Shown piece by piece: positions 11,401-21,408 of a DNA stretch of 64,000 bases (positions are counted from its first letter, which is position 1; each line of letters opens with the position of its first letter). The stretch comes from Providencia rustigianii DSM 4541 (GTDB lineage Bacteria; Pseudomonadota; Gammaproteobacteria; Enterobacterales; Enterobacteriaceae). The notes beneath the pieces are model-generated. The model searched no databases, was not told where the DNA came from, and worked only from the letters and a program-made list of their open reading frames with translations. Both the position numbers and the translations under genes were made by a program. The stretch covers positions 53,194 through 117,193 of the forward strand of contig NZ_GG703819.1 in the NCBI RefSeq assembly GCF_000156395.1. The letters run 5' to 3'.

Positions 11401-13467
11401 CGTCAAATTTTGCGCTGCCAGTTTATTACCTGCGGCATCAGCCATGACGATTTCAAATTCAGCAAGTGAATTTTCATCAACGTTATATCGTTGGGCATAA
11501 CGGTCTGTTCGGTAATCGTAAATTTCTTTCTTCGCAAACAGAGGGCGAATTCCCACTAACTCATTTGCTGGCCAAATAGCTTGTTCAGCGCGACGAGTTA
11601 CAGGGCGACCACCCGCCTCTAGCAAGCTGGCTTGTAACACAGCAGTAATTGGTGAACGGGTCGACTCCCAGTTACTTTGTGGCAATGAAATTACTGTTTC
11701 GCCGCCATCATCCAGCGTTAAGTCAAATTCATCCAGTTTACGCGGTAGCCCTTCTTCATTCATGGCTCCAAACTCAAAGCCCGGCAGTTTTGCAACGGCT
11801 TCACGGTTAGCCTTCAGTAGCACCTGACCTTGTAATTCATTGTTTGCTGCAGGCGCGCCATACAAATAGCGACCTTTAATATCAAATTCAACAGATTCAG
11901 AATTCAATACTGGTTTATCATTGCCAGTAATATCTAATGCCATACGTTCTGGCATAAAATCTTCAACATTAAATTTGTAATAACGCTGTGGAGAACCATC
12001 CCCTAAATCGAAACGTAATGACCAACCACCTGTTTCTGCATTTTTAGGAATTTCAAATTGATACTGATACAGACCATCTTGTTTATCATCACCTTGCCAT
12101 ACAAAGCTTCTGAAGACCTGACCATCTGTTTTTAAAATATCCACTTTCACTGGCTGAGATTTTACTGGGTTACCATTGCCATCACGTAGCAAACCATTTA
12201 CCAACAGTAATTCCCCTGGGCGATACAGGTCACGAGGTCCGAATACAAATAATTGTTTCGCAAAGCCCGAAGGTCCTGAAATATCAAATTCAGAAAGGTC
12301 TAGTGCAGGCTGAGTCAGGTCGATCATGCTGGTTTGCCCTTCATGGGTTGCCAACAATAATTTACCTCCTGCCAATTTTTCTAATTGTGCATGACCATCA
12401 CCATCGGTCGTACCCTTGGTCACTAATTGACCTTTTTCATCCAGAATACGTAGTTCAACGCCTTTGATTGCTGAACCTTTCGCTAAAGATTGCGTAAACA
12501 CATCAACGCGATCTTGATAGCTGTGCAGGGATACCCCAATATCACTCAGCGTGAATACTGTCGCAGGGAATTGATAACTGTAGCTACCCGCTTTTTGCAT
12601 AATGGCTAAATAGACACCATCTTGCTGTAATTCTTTGATATCTTTTAATGGTAGCAGGATAGATTGACGGGTATTTTTATCAGGATTAAGGTCGAAACGT
12701 CCTGTATACGCTAGCTCAACTTTGTCGAGAAACTCTTCTGAATACCAATATTCGTAATTACTGCGGTATTGCCACATCGCTAAAAATTGCGGTAGCTGCT
12801 TTTCATCAACTCGGAAAAAGTTAACATCAACTTTATCGACGTTTAACGCAATAACAGGCAAGCCTTGAGCCACCTTACTTGGCAATAAAGAACCTTTACT
12901 TGCAAAGCCTACGGTAGGAATAATTTGTGCGGTTTGGAGCTTTTTCTCAAAATTGCTCAACAGGGTACGTTCGTTAACTGCTTTAACTCCAGGTGTAACA
13001 GAAAGGTTTAACTCTTTTGATGGCGGCAGATGACGGAAACGTAATTCCATTTGGTTATCAGACAGTTCCCAGTCCCCATCTAATTTACCCGCTTTAACAT
13101 CTACAAGATTTAGATATTGACCGAAGTTTTGGTTAGGTTGTAATGGTACAGAAAAAGTGACAACCATTGCACTGGCACCGTCTAATTGCAGCTCGGATGC
13201 ATCAAGGATCTCAAGATCTTTACCTGCATACTTTTTAACCATCTCTTCATTCGATAGTTTTGGTGCGGATTTTTTTTGCTCTGCAACTGGCGCGGTTTTA
13301 GTCGTATTTTCTGTTGTCACAGGCGCCGAAACTGCACTCTCTTTTTTGGCTGTATCTTCGCTATTATCACAGCCTGCTAGCGCAACAACGGATGCTAATG
13401 CTAATGCGAGATAACGTTTTTTGGTTTTTAGACCCGCCAATGAACTCCAACTTGATTGTTGTTTCAT
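8425..13467 (-). CDS. yfhM: Bacterial alpha-2-macroglobulin lipoprotein (protease trap)
   Basis: Large periplasmic protease-trapping lipoprotein of the ECAM family. Signal peptide with lipobox LAGC; the acylated Cys is C33 and is followed by Asp, the +2 residue that keeps lipoproteins in the inner membrane. The chain has repeated macroglobulin beta-domains and, at about residue 1210, the thioester motif CLEQ (Cys 1214) that covalently captures attacking proteases, followed by the helical thioester domain and a receptor-like C-terminal domain. Length 1680, close to the E. coli protein. It lies next to pbpC, as in many proteobacteria. The family role is established; activity here is inferred from the intact thioester. 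Confidence 0.95.
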   Translation of the reverse strand: MKQQSSWSSLAGLKTKKRYLALALASVVALAGCDNSEDTAKKESAVSAPVTTENTTKTAPVAEQKKSAPKLSNEEMVKKYAGKDLEILDASELQLDGASAMVVTFSVPLQPNQNFGQYLNLVDVKAGKLDGDWELSDNQMELRFRHLPPSKELNLSVTPGVKAVNERTLLSNFEKKLQTAQIIPTVGFASKGSLLPSKVAQGLPVIALNVDKVDVNFFRVDEKQLPQFLAMWQYRSNYEYWYSEEFLDKVELAYTGRFDLNPDKNTRQSILLPLKDIKELQQDGVYLAIMQKAGSYSYQFPATVFTLSDIGVSLHSYQDRVDVFTQSLAKGSAIKGVELRILDEKGQLVTKGTTDGDGHAQLEKLAGGKLLLATHEGQTSMIDLTQPALDLSEFDISGPSGFAKQLFVFGPRDLYRPGELLLVNGLLRDGNGNPVKSQPVKVDILKTDGQVFRSFVWQGDDKQDGLYQYQFEIPKNAETGGWSLRFDLGDGSPQRYYKFNVEDFMPERMALDITGNDKPVLNSESVEFDIKGRYLYGAPAANNELQGQVLLKANREAVAKLPGFEFGAMNEEGLPRKLDEFDLTLDDGGETVISLPQSNWESTRSPITAVLQASLLEAGGRPVTRRAEQAIWPANELVGIRPLFAKKEIYDYRTDRYAQRYNVDENSLAEFEIVMADAAGNKLAAQNLTVRLVYERRDYYWSWSESGGWGSNYDQKDLVMANENITIEKDGTAKLSFPVDWGSFRLEVINPENQLVSSLQFWAGYSWQDNTGGSGSVRPDQVKLSLNKPAYLPGEKAKVRIESPKAGKGYILLESSNGPLWWEEIDVPASGLDVEVPVNKEWARHDLYISAVVVRPGDDSKEATVKRAVGVLHLPLADENRKISLALNSPTKMRPNQDLKVKIKATAQDGKPLPEKVNVLLSAVDTGVLNITDFKTPDPYDAFFGRKRYSVDQYDVYGHLIEGQGKLANLRFGGDGEDAALERGGKKPLTEVKIIAEQAAPVTLDENGEGEITLAIPDFNGELRLMAQAWNQKDFGHADSKVTVAAPLVTQMSMPRFMAGGDKSYFALDLTNMTDSTQNVTVSFKASGMVKLDGVSSREVELTKGKRTTLTLPVSADYGFGEGEVSMTVNGVKIAGEAEKEYKNSWKVGVRPAQPAETVSFATAIEPGEVWSLPTNDFAYLQADTLEGQVLLTSRPPLQIARYIRELFAYPYGCLEQTVSGLYPSLFSTQAELNQLGIKTQTDAERHKAIEVGIPHLLGMQRDDGSFSLWDKNGSEEYWLTAYAADFLNKANQRGFTVPQDALNNANARLLSYLQDGNLVNYPYTDNQEASRFATQSYAGLVLASQQKAPLGALRQIYGHADRATSGLALVQLGIALNLMGDKARGESAIIDGLKKQRTRYNYIGDYGSAIRDDAMIVALLNEYKLMPKSRDQKLQTLSNNLTSKGYFSTQESNSLYLAGRYYINETETPWKALVNGQQPPVVSDKPVSEFLSKDQLQNGYSVENSGTNTLYTRLNVVGYPLRSPKPSSNVLDIKRSYYDMKGNRVSLDRLRTGEMVVVKLEVNASQTVPDALVVDLLPAGLELENQNLANSSANLSESAPNLQEMINDMQQSQVRHMEYRDDRFVAAVEVQQYRPTTLVYLARAVTPGVYNNPVPQVESMYVPEWRATGYADGQLEIVR

Positions 13468-13642
13468 TACCGCCCCATCCTCTATTGAGTTAAATTTATT
13501 ATGTTTGTTAGGCTCAAATACATTTTTTGAACCCTAAAAATTAGATATGACTGAAATGTGTGTAATCAACAGTCATTAATTCAAGCGTGATTGTTCATAT
13601 AATTTAACAGAATGTAACGGGAAGACATATCAGACAAAACGT

Positions 13643-13678
13643 AAAAATAAAGGCTGAACAGAGTCAGCCTTTATTTTT
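13643..13678. terminator. Bidirectional terminator between sseB and yfhM
   Basis: Fifteen-base inverted repeat AAAAATAAAGGCTGA/TCAGCCTTTATTTTT with a 6-base loop, immediately after the sseB-like stop codon. U-runs are present on both strands. Confidence 0.88.
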
Positions 13679-13692
13679 GTGAAGAAAGAGGT

Positions 13693-14145
13693 TTACGTAT
13701 TAACAATAGGAATAGTATCACGTAAAAAACTACCTAATCGGCGCTGATAGAAAGGCGCTACATGTTTGGTGATGAAATGACTAATACCCGTTTCTTCATC
13801 ATTCACAATACAAAAATCAATGGATTCATCATCATCAATATACTCACAAGCAATGCTACCAGCTTGATGAATGATCTCATCAATATTTTCAGTACCCGAC
13901 ACAAATTCCAATGCAATCATTAAAATGTCGTCATACTGTTTTTTTTCAATTTCCTGAACGGACACAATAAACCCACGGCGAATCACTTTATGCTGCTTAA
14001 AAAACTCACTCAAAGCAGCCGTTAATTCTTTAGGTTCTTGCTCTAGAACGCTTAACTTTAGCGAGGAGCCTTCCGGAATAGTCAGTTCCGTAAATTGAAT
14101 ATCGGATTGTGTATTTGTTGCTTGATTATTTGATTGTTGCGACAT
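13693..14145 (-). CDS. sseB: SseB-like protein containing only the C-terminal domain
   Basis: The sequence matches the C-terminal half of E. coli SseB (enhanced serine sensitivity protein), including the closing block GISHFITKHVAPFYQRR-GSFLRD. E. coli SseB has about 258 residues; this protein has 150. The N-terminal SseB domain is absent, and the 134 bases upstream are too short to hold it, so this is a short form and not a simple frameshift. Start chosen at ATG 14145 (MSQQSNNQ), 8 bases after AGAGG, over a longer open frame. It sits beside pepB as in E. coli. The biochemical function is unknown in this family. Confidence 0.85.
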   Translation of the reverse strand: MSQQSNNQATNTQSDIQFTELTIPEGSSLKLSVLEQEPKELTAALSEFFKQHKVIRRGFIVSVQEIEKKQYDDILMIALEFVSGTENIDEIIHQAGSIACEYIDDDESIDFCIVNDEETGISHFITKHVAPFYQRRLGSFLRDTIPIVNT

Positions 14146-14279
14146 TGAGCATCCTCTGCAACGTGAAAATATGCACTCTATTTTCAATAAGCCTAAAAAC
14201 AAAAAATCAATTTATACGCATAAATTAGTTGAGTGCAGGAAGCGAATAAATGCTTCACTGCAACTCATTATATCGCGAA

Positions 14280-15575
14280 TTATTTTGCTTTTTTGAGAAG
14301 TAGGTTCGCTAATGTTCTCACGCCAATTCCAGTTGCGCCTTCGGCCCATAAACTTACAGGTGATTTACGGTAAGTTGCGGAGCAGTCAATATGCACCCAA
14401 TTTTGACGATAGTTTTCAACAAAATGAGATAAAAATGCAGCGGCGGTACTTGCTCCCGCTGTATGCGATGGCGCAGCAATATTATTCAGATCTGCAAAAC
14501 CTGATGGTAATTGTTGGCGATGGAATTCTGCTAACGGTAAACGCCAAAATAATTCAAACTCTTCATCAGAAGAGGACATAAGCTCAGAAACCAGCTTATC
14601 GTCAAAACTCAACACTGAGTGGTAATCGTTGCCTACTGCCGTTTTAGCTGCACCCGTTAATGTTGCAGCATCGATAATCAAGGTCGGTTTTTCTTTACTT
14701 GCATCAATCAGACCGTCAGCCAGAACTAAACGCCCCTCCGCATCCGTATTCATGATTTCAACAGATTTACCATTACGGTAGCGAATAATATCCCCTAATT
14801 TAAAGGCATTACCGCTCACCATGTTATCTGCGATGCACAGGATTAATTTCACACGCTTGTTTAAACCACGCGTGATCGCTAAAGCTAAAGAGCCAACCAG
14901 TGTTGCTGCTCCGCCCATATCGGCTTTCATTGAGTTCATTGATGCCGATGGCTTAATACTATAGCCCCCTGAATCAAAAGTGATGCCTTTACCCACTAAA
15001 CAGGCAAATACTGGCGTTTTATCATTACTACCGGGGTTGTAATCCAATGCTAACAAAACTGGTGGGCGATTAGAGCCACGACCAACAGCATGGATACCTG
15101 TGTAGCCTTGTTCTAATAAGTCATCGCCTTTCACAATACGGTAGCTAATATCGTGTGCGCCAACTTTGCACAGTAAATCGATAGAACGTTGAGCTAGCTG
15201 CTCTGGACCTAACTCTTCAGCAGGCGCATTAATAATATCGCGAACCCAATCGATCGTATTGATTCGTTGTTCTAATTCTTTACGGTCGGCTTCAGCTAAT
15301 ACTGGCCATTCAATAGTTCTTGCACCTTTAGGTGCACGAAAACCTTGCCAAAATGCCCAACTTTTTTCTAGATCCCAGCCTTCGCCAATTAATGCAACAT
15401 TACGAATGCCTTGACCATCCAGTTTACGACCTGCACTTTGCACCGCACAAAGCTTGCCGGGGTGCTTAAGATGGATAGTCATGCCTTTATCACTTGAACT
15501 TAACAAGGCGCCTTCACCCCAGCATGGTGCTGCGGGTTCGCAAGTAATCATTACTGGCATAATTTGTTTTGTCAT
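14280..15575 (-). CDS. pepB: Aminopeptidase B (peptidase M17)
   Basis: Cytosolic dimetal leucyl-aminopeptidase-type enzyme that trims N-terminal residues from short peptides. The M17 signature [14 protein letters not shown] and the metal-binding block [15 protein letters not shown] are intact. The start is set at ATG 15575 (MTKQIMPVM), preceded by GAGAG; the frame extends seven codons further upstream without a ribosome site. It is 431 residues against 427 in E. coli. It lies downstream of the isc operon, which has its own terminator. Confidence 0.95.
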   Translation of the reverse strand: MTKQIMPVMITCEPAAPCWGEGALLSSSDKGMTIHLKHPGKLCAVQSAGRKLDGQGIRNVALIGEGWDLEKSWAFWQGFRAPKGARTIEWPVLAEADRKELEQRINTIDWVRDIINAPAEELGPEQLAQRSIDLLCKVGAHDISYRIVKGDDLLEQGYTGIHAVGRGSNRPPVLLALDYNPGSNDKTPVFACLVGKGITFDSGGYSIKPSASMNSMKADMGGAATLVGSLALAITRGLNKRVKLILCIADNMVSGNAFKLGDIIRYRNGKSVEIMNTDAEGRLVLADGLIDASKEKPTLIIDAATLTGAAKTAVGNDYHSVLSFDDKLVSELMSSSDEEFELFWRLPLAEFHRQQLPSGFADLNNIAAPSHTAGASTAAAFLSHFVENYRQNWVHIDCSATYRKSPVSLWAEGATGIGVRTLANLLLKKAK

Positions 15576-15779
15576 CGTATCTCTCACTTTATCCACTGTG
15601 CTTATTGTCGCGAAACGTTAAATTTAACGCATCATTTTTCGCCACAAAATAATGTTTCTTCGTCAACTATACCCTAAAAATAGCAATAATATTGGGTTAA
15701 CTTTCTATCAGATTGATAGGCGTACTTTAGAATATTTTACTCCGTGATAATAAAAATCACAGGTAGACAGACATAAAAA

Positions 15780-15811
15780 AACCGGATGCTATCTGTTATA
15801 GCTATCCGGTT
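15780..15811 (-). terminator. Terminator of the isc operon
   Basis: Stem AACCGGAT-GCTAT/ATAGC-ATCCGGTT with a short loop, followed on the minus strand by TTTTTTT. It lies 17 bases beyond the iscX stop codon. Confidence 0.9.
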
Positions 15812-15827
15812 ATTTATCAGTGATTGC

Positions 15828-16028
15828 TTACTCGAACTCATCCAACCACACTAACAAAATTGCTTCTAAGATTTTTTCGTTTGATTTTTGTGGGTCATCT
15901 TCAAAATCTTCTAAGTCACAAATCCATTGGTGCATATCGGTGAAACGCACTGTTTTTGGATCAATATCCGGGTAAGCATCATACAACGCTTCACCAATTT
16001 CACGGCTGTTTGTCCATTTTAAGCTCAT
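15828..16028 (-). CDS. iscX: Fe-S assembly protein IscX
   Basis: Small acidic protein (66 residues) that binds IscS and ferrous iron and modulates cluster assembly. The typical N-terminus [20 protein letters not shown] and the acidic tail ending LLVWLDEFE are present. It is the last gene of the isc operon. Unusually, about 260 bases with a duplicated hairpin repeat separate it from fdx, whereas in E. coli the two genes nearly touch. Confidence 0.96.
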   Translation of the reverse strand: MSLKWTNSREIGEALYDAYPDIDPKTVRFTDMHQWICDLEDFEDDPQKSNEKILEAILLVWLDEFE

Positions 16029-16097
16029 ATTTTTTCCAAATTCTACAAAGTCAGTTTTTTGGATTATACCGCTCTAAATAGTTCATATTGTAGCTAG

Positions 16098-16290
16098 GCG
16101 GCAAAAGAGTTAATCCCTAGGAGCATACAAAAGTATGTGATTAGGGTTAACGAATGCAGCCAACAACGCTACGGCGAGAACTATGACGAGCAAAGCGGCA
16201 AAAAGAGTTAATCCCTAGGTGCATACAAAAGTATGTGACTAGGGTTAGCGAATGCAGCCAACAACGCTACGGCGCAAAATATAACGAGCA
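16098..16290. repeat. Tandem duplication of a hairpin-forming repeat between fdx and iscX
   Basis: Two copies of a roughly 95-base unit (16098-16192 and 16195-16290; period 97) that differ by a few substitutions and one extra A. Each unit starts GCGGCAAAAGAGTTAATCCC, carries an imperfect hairpin in which CCCTA pairs with TAGGG and CATAC with GTATG around AAAA (16109-16151 in copy 1), and ends with AACGCTACGGCG...ACGAGCA. Copy 2 runs exactly up to the fdx stop codon. There is no open frame. It looks like a dispersed intergenic element of the genus that duplicated in place; in the isc transcript it would fold between fdx and iscX. Confidence 0.85.
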
Positions 16291-16626
16291 TCAGTGTTCG
16301 CGAGCGTGGTTAATCGTATACTTCGGAATATCGACAACGAGGTCTTCATCCGCAACCAGTGCCTGGCAGCTTAAGCGGCTTTCTGGTTCTAAGCCCCATG
16401 CTTTATCTAGCATGTCGTCTTCAAGTTCGCTGCTCTCTTCCAATGAATCGAATCCTTCACGGACGATACAATGACATGTGGTACATGCACAGGATTTTTC
16501 ACAGGCATGGTCAATTTCGATTCCATTGCGCAATGCTACGTCTAAAATTGATTCGCCCTCTTGTGCGTCAACAACCGCACCTTCCGGACATAAAGAACTA
16601 TGAGGTAAAAAAACTATTTTAGGCAT
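16291..16626 (-). CDS. fdx: ISC-system [2Fe-2S] ferredoxin
   Basis: Adrenodoxin-type ferredoxin that donates electrons during cluster assembly on IscU. Cluster ligands C42, C48, C51 and C87 are present, in ACEKSCACTTC and RLSCQALV. It has 111 residues, as in E. coli. It starts 2 bases after the hscA stop codon, so the two are co-translated. The duplicated repeat begins at its stop codon. Confidence 0.97.
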   Translation of the reverse strand: MPKIVFLPHSSLCPEGAVVDAQEGESILDVALRNGIEIDHACEKSCACTTCHCIVREGFDSLEESSELEDDMLDKAWGLEPESRLSCQALVADEDLVVDIPKYTINHAREH

Positions 16627-16628
16627 AA

Positions 16629-18479
16629 TTATATCTCATCCACAGAATGGCCTGACAACGCTTGGCGGATGGAAGCATCCATTCGACGAGCAGCAAACTC
16701 CTGTGATTTTTTATCCAGTTGTTTAATTGCATTTTCAATTACGGTAGGGTCAGTTCCCTCTACCGCTTGGATTAACTCATTGACCGCATTATCAATTTCT
16801 GACTCTTCTTTCGGTGTCAGTAAATGTGCATCTTGCTCTAATGCGCTCGTTAAACTTTCAAGCACTCTTGCTGCTTCAACTTTTTGCTCCGCTAAGCGGC
16901 GCGCATTTAGATCATCCTGCGCGTTAGCCATTGAATCTTTAATCATGGTTGAAATTTCAGTGTCAGTTAAACCATAAGATGGCTTAACTTGAATCGAAGC
17001 CGCGACACCAGTGGATTTTTCCATCGCACTTACACTAAGCAAGCCGTCAGCATCCACTTGGAATGTGACTCGAATATGTGCGCCGCCAGCAGCCATTGGT
17101 GGAATATCACGTAACGTAAATCGAGCTAATGAGCGGCAATCTGCGACCATTTCACGCTCACCTTGGACAACATGAACGCTCATCGCCGTTTGCCCATCTT
17201 TAAACGTGGTAAATTCTTGAGCTCGAGCGACAGGGATTGTCGTGTTACGTGGAATAACTTTTTCCACTAAACCGCCCATGGTTTCTAACCCTAATGACAA
17301 AGGAATCACATCTAATAGCAACATATCGCTATCAGGTTTATTTCCCACTAAAATATCGGCTTGAATAGCTGCACCGATCGCAACGACTTTATCAGGATCA
17401 ATGGAGGTTAATGGTATACGCCCAAAAAACTCACCCACTTTTTTTCTGACTAATGGTACTCGTGTTGAACCACCGACCATGACTACATTAAGAACTTCAC
17501 TCGCCTCAACGCCAGCATCTTTTAACGCTCGGCGACACGCCATTAAAGTACGTTTAATATGAGTTTCAATCAGAGATTCAAATGTTTCACGGTTTATTTC
17601 GCCCTGCCAATTTGGCAAGGTGATAGTGACAGATTCAGCATCACTTAACGCCACTTTAGTTTCTGTCGCAATGTTCAACAGCTGGCGAGTTAAACGGTGA
17701 TTACCTTGAACGGAAAGACCGGCCTGTGCCGCAATCCATTCAGCGAGAACTTGGTCGAAATCATCACCACCCAGTGCAGTATCACCACCGGTGGCTAAAA
17801 CTTCAAACACACCACGAGTTAGACGTAAAATAGATACGTCAAAAGTTCCGCCGCCAAGGTCATAAACCGCGATAACCCCTTCTTGTCCAGAATCTAAACC
17901 ATAGGCAATTGCAGCAGCGGTAGGTTCGTTTAATAAACGTAGTACATGCAATCCTGCCAAACGAGCAGCATCTTTAGTACCTTGACGCTGTGCATCATCG
18001 AAATAAGCTGGCACAGTGATCACGACACCGTCCATTTCACCACCCAGCGTTTGTTCTGCCCTTTTGGCTAAGGTTTTCAAAATGTCAGAAGAAACTTGAA
18101 TAGGATCTACTTGCCCAGCTGCAGTTTGGATAAACGGCAAACCATTTTCGCTGGCTGTAAGTTGGTAAGGTAATTCAGGGTAACGTTTCTGGATATCAGC
18201 TAATGAGCGTCCCATCATACGTTTCACTGAAATAATGGTATTAACAGGATCTTGCTCTGAAAGTTGTTTTGCTTCCCATCCAACGATTCGGCTATCCGCT
18301 TGGTAATTAACAATTGACGGTAACAAGTCACGACCTTGGTCATCAGGTAACGTCGCCGCCTCACCACTGCGTACTGTCGCAATCAAAGAGTGAGTTGTCC
18401 CCAGATCGATCCCTGCTGCTAATTTGCGCTGGTGTGGCGCCGCAGTCATGCCAGGTTCGCTAATTTGTAATAAAGACAT
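16629..18479 (-). CDS. hscA: Hsp70-type Fe-S chaperone HscA
   Basis: Specialised DnaK homologue that, with HscB, binds the LPPVK motif of IscU and drives cluster transfer. N-terminal ATPase domain with [13 protein letters not shown] and [14 protein letters not shown], then a substrate-binding domain and a helical lid. It has 616 residues, as in E. coli. It is 12 bases downstream of hscB in the isc operon. Confidence 0.97.
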   Translation of the reverse strand: MSLLQISEPGMTAAPHQRKLAAGIDLGTTHSLIATVRSGEAATLPDDQGRDLLPSIVNYQADSRIVGWEAKQLSEQDPVNTIISVKRMMGRSLADIQKRYPELPYQLTASENGLPFIQTAAGQVDPIQVSSDILKTLAKRAEQTLGGEMDGVVITVPAYFDDAQRQGTKDAARLAGLHVLRLLNEPTAAAIAYGLDSGQEGVIAVYDLGGGTFDVSILRLTRGVFEVLATGGDTALGGDDFDQVLAEWIAAQAGLSVQGNHRLTRQLLNIATETKVALSDAESVTITLPNWQGEINRETFESLIETHIKRTLMACRRALKDAGVEASEVLNVVMVGGSTRVPLVRKKVGEFFGRIPLTSIDPDKVVAIGAAIQADILVGNKPDSDMLLLDVIPLSLGLETMGGLVEKVIPRNTTIPVARAQEFTTFKDGQTAMSVHVVQGEREMVADCRSLARFTLRDIPPMAAGGAHIRVTFQVDADGLLSVSAMEKSTGVAASIQVKPSYGLTDTEISTMIKDSMANAQDDLNARRLAEQKVEAARVLESLTSALEQDAHLLTPKEESEIDNAVNELIQAVEGTDPTVIENAIKQLDKKSQEFAARRMDASIRQALSGHSVDEI

Positions 18480-18491
18480 AGTGGTTTTCTC

Positions 18492-19013
18492 TTAAAAGTC
18501 GTCTAGTAACCGTTCTTCGAGTTGCTCAGCCTGTTGCTGTAACTTATCGAGAAAACGCAATTTGCGTACGGTATCTGCGGCTTGTTCCCACTGCATACCA
18601 TCAAGCTGAGTGACCATTAAAGCGCTACGTATCTGTTGCATTTGTTTGACTTTTTTCATGAACTCAGACAGTTGTTCAAGCGCTTGCGAGCTATTTTCAA
18701 TACCATCTAATTCTTCACGCAGCTCTAATTGCTCCATCAAAAATGCAGTATCGTGCATGGTATGCTGTTCGTTATTAATGTCAAAACCATGCAGTAAAAG
18801 CATATACTCCGCACGTTTTAGCGGATGACGAAGAGATTGATATGCCGCATTGATAGTTGCAGCATGTTGGAGGGCTTGCATTTTTTCCTGTTCGGAACAG
18901 GTTGCAAAGCGATCTGGATGATACTGTCGCTGTAGTTCTTGAAAGCGATGCGTGAGTTGCTCACTGTCAATCGCATAGTTTGGGGTTAGCCCAAAAAGAG
19001 TAAAATAATCCAT
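18492..19013 (-). CDS. hscB: J-domain co-chaperone HscB
   Basis: DnaJ-type partner of HscA that delivers IscU. The N-terminal J domain has the HPD triad in [11 protein letters not shown], and the C-terminal three-helix bundle is the IscU-binding part. Length 173 against 171 in E. coli. It lies between iscA and hscA in the standard order. Confidence 0.96.
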   Translation of the reverse strand: MDYFTLFGLTPNYAIDSEQLTHRFQELQRQYHPDRFATCSEQEKMQALQHAATINAAYQSLRHPLKRAEYMLLLHGFDINNEQHTMHDTAFLMEQLELREELDGIENSSQALEQLSEFMKKVKQMQQIRSALMVTQLDGMQWEQAADTVRKLRFLDKLQQQAEQLEERLLDDF

Positions 19014-19124
19014 AAGTGCTCAGTTTCTCGAACCGGGTACCAATGTAGCTAACTTAACTAAATATCATGTTGCCATTAGTATCATGCTAGTTACATTGGT
19101 CAAAGTCATGTTCATTTGAAGACA

Positions 19125-19448
19125 TTATACGTGAAAACTTTCACCGCATCCGCATTCACTGTTAACATTAGGGTTATTAAATTTAAACCCTTCGTTTAAG
19201 CCTTCTTTAACAAAATCCAGCTCAGTGCCGTCTAAATAAACCATACTTTTGCCATCAATGATGACCTTAACACCCTTATCTTCGAAAACTGTGTCTTCTT
19301 CATTGATAACATCAGCGAATTCAAGCACGTATGCCATTCCTGAGCAACCTGAAGTTCTTACACCTAAACGCAAACCTTCGCCTTTACCACGATTTTTCAA
19401 GAAAGCTTGAATTCGTTGCGCTGCACTTTCTGTAAGAGAAATAGACAT
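19125..19448 (-). CDS. iscA: A-type Fe-S carrier IscA
   Basis: Carries and transfers Fe-S clusters made on IscU. The three conserved cysteines are C35 (TSGCSGM), C99 and C101 (ECGCGESF). The frame is open upstream, but ATG 19448 ([14 protein letters not shown]) matches the family start and follows GTGAGG. It has 107 residues. The 206 bases between it and iscU are longer than in E. coli and hold no gene. Confidence 0.96.
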   Translation of the reverse strand: MSISLTESAAQRIQAFLKNRGKGEGLRLGVRTSGCSGMAYVLEFADVINEEDTVFEDKGVKVIIDGKSMVYLDGTELDFVKEGLNEGFKFNNPNVNSECGCGESFHV

Positions 19449-19654
19449 TGCAAACCTCACTTTAGAAACAAACAAGGCAGATGCTATCAAAATATTAGCA
19501 TCCGCCTTCAAATCATCGGTACAACTCATCATACTTAAAGTTGCATAATAAATACATCTTTAATTAATTTTGAGTTTACTTATCAGTCACAGGGCTGTGG
19601 ATTTTTATTGTTGATATATAACGAGTGCAGCCCAAATTTACTGATAATTATGTT

Positions 19655-20041
19655 TTATTTGCTTTGGCGTTTGCTTTTGTAATCAGCAATTGCAGCTTTA
19701 ATCGCATCTTCAGCCAGAATTGAACAGTGAATTTTCACTGGTGGCAATTCAAGTTCTTCAGCAATGGCTGTATTTTTGATTGCTTCTGCTTCGTCTAAGC
19801 TTTTACCTTTCATCCACTCAGTTACCAGTGAACTTGAAGCAATAGCAGAGCCACAACCGTATGTTTTAAAGCGCGCATCTTCGATAATGCCGTCATCATT
19901 GACTTTGATCTGCAATTTCATGACGTCACCACAAGCAGGCGCTCCTACCATACCGCTACCCACACTTGGATCATTGTTATCAAATGAACCGACATTGCGT
20001 GGATTTTCATAATGATCGATAACTTTTTCGCTGTAAGCCAT
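19655..20041 (-). CDS. iscU: Fe-S cluster scaffold IscU
   Basis: Scaffold on which IscS-derived sulfur and iron form clusters. The three ligand cysteines appear in GAPACGD, YGCGSAI and KIHCSIL, and the HscA recognition motif LPPVK comes just before the last one. It has 128 residues, the standard length, and lies 24 bases after iscS. Confidence 0.98.
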   Translation of the reverse strand: MAYSEKVIDHYENPRNVGSFDNNDPSVGSGMVGAPACGDVMKLQIKVNDDGIIEDARFKTYGCGSAIASSSLVTEWMKGKSLDEAEAIKNTAIAEELELPPVKIHCSILAEDAIKAAIADYKSKRQSK

Positions 20042-20065
20042 TCTTAAACTCCTTAAACTGTCTGA

Positions 20066-21280
20066 TTAATGGTGAGACCATTCGATGCTATTAATATCTA
20101 CGCCTGCTTTAAACATATCCCATAAAGGAGACAGCTCGCGTAAATGGCCGATCGCGCCATGAATCTGTTTGATTGCATAGTCAATTTCTTCTTCTGTGGT
20201 AAAACGACCCAAAGAAAAACGAATTGAACTGTGAGCCAGTTCATCACTCATTCCTAAAGCACGTAGCACATAAGAAGGTTCTAAGCTTGCAGAAGTACAA
20301 GCTGAGCCTGAAGAGACCGCTAAATCTTTTAAGGACATCATTAAGGATTCACCTTCAACATAGTTGAAGCTGACGTTAAGAATGTGCGGCGCACCATTTT
20401 CTAAATCACCGTTAAGGTAAACTTCTTCGATATCTTTAATACCATTCCATAAACGCAGGCGTAATCCACGCAGACGTTCAGATTCTTGCGCCATCTCTTC
20501 TTTTGCAATGCGGTAAGCTTCACCCATACCTACAATTTGGTGTACAGGTAAAGTGCCTGAACGCATACCACGCTCATGACCACCACCATGTTGCTGAGCT
20601 TCCAAACGAATACGAGGTTTACGACGAACATACAATGCGCCGATACCCATAGGTCCGTATAGTTTATGAGCAGAGAAAGACATTAGGTCAACTTTTAGCG
20701 TTGACAGGTCGATAGGTAATTTACCGACGCTTTGAGTTGCATCAACATGGAATACGATGCCACGGCTACGGCATAATTCGCCAATCGTCGCGATATCTTG
20801 AACGATACCAATTTCGTTATTCACATGCATGATAGAGACTAAAATTGTATCTTCGCGCATTGCCGCTTCTAATACTTTCAGATCAATTAAGCCATTGCTT
20901 TGAGGCGCTAAGTACGTTACTTCAAAGCCTTCACGCTCTAATTGACGACAAGTATCCAGAACTGCTTTATGTTCTGTTTTACACGTAATGATATGCTTAC
21001 CTTTTTTCTGATAGAACTGGGCAGCACCTTTGATAGCTAAGTTATCAGATTCTGTTGCACCTGATGTAAATACGATTTCACGAGGATCCGCATTAACTAA
21101 TTCAGCGATTTGATTACGAGCAATATCAACCGCCTCTTCAGCTTGCCAGCCAAAACGGTGTGAACGGGATGCTGGGTTACCAAAATTCCCATCCATTGTT
21201 AGACATTGCATCATTTTTTCAGCAACGCGAGGGTCAACTGGCGTAGTCGCTGAATAATCTAGATAAATCGGTAATTTCAT
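20066..21280 (-). CDS. iscS: Cysteine desulfurase IscS
   Basis: PLP enzyme that takes sulfur from cysteine for Fe-S clusters, tRNA thiolation and cofactors. The PLP lysine is in [12 protein letters not shown], and the catalytic cysteine loop is [14 protein letters not shown]. It has 404 residues, as in E. coli. About 130 bases with no gene separate it from iscR, as is usual for this operon. Confidence 0.98.
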   Translation of the reverse strand: MKLPIYLDYSATTPVDPRVAEKMMQCLTMDGNFGNPASRSHRFGWQAEEAVDIARNQIAELVNADPREIVFTSGATESDNLAIKGAAQFYQKKGKHIITCKTEHKAVLDTCRQLEREGFEVTYLAPQSNGLIDLKVLEAAMREDTILVSIMHVNNEIGIVQDIATIGELCRSRGIVFHVDATQSVGKLPIDLSTLKVDLMSFSAHKLYGPMGIGALYVRRKPRIRLEAQQHGGGHERGMRSGTLPVHQIVGMGEAYRIAKEEMAQESERLRGLRLRLWNGIKDIEEVYLNGDLENGAPHILNVSFNYVEGESLMMSLKDLAVSSGSACTSASLEPSYVLRALGMSDELAHSSIRFSLGRFTTEEEIDYAIKQIHGAIGHLRELSPLWDMFKAGVDINSIEWSHH

Positions 21281-21408
21281 TGCTCACATACTCCAAAGGA
21301 CAAGACAGCTTTGCCTTTAATTTTTTAAAGATACCCAAGGCAGGATTAGCTATTTTTGCCACGCCCTTACCATTTGAGTATCGACTGCAATTTATAATCT
21401 ATTTTATA

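Noticed and set aside
14146-14279. Missing SseB N-terminus as a frameshift
   Set aside because: The gap is 134 bases, too short for the missing domain of about 110 residues.
16098-16290. Two-copy repeat considered as a CRISPR or riboswitch
   Set aside because: Only two units in direct tandem with no spacers, each a hairpin; not a known riboswitch fold and placed between two genes of one operon.
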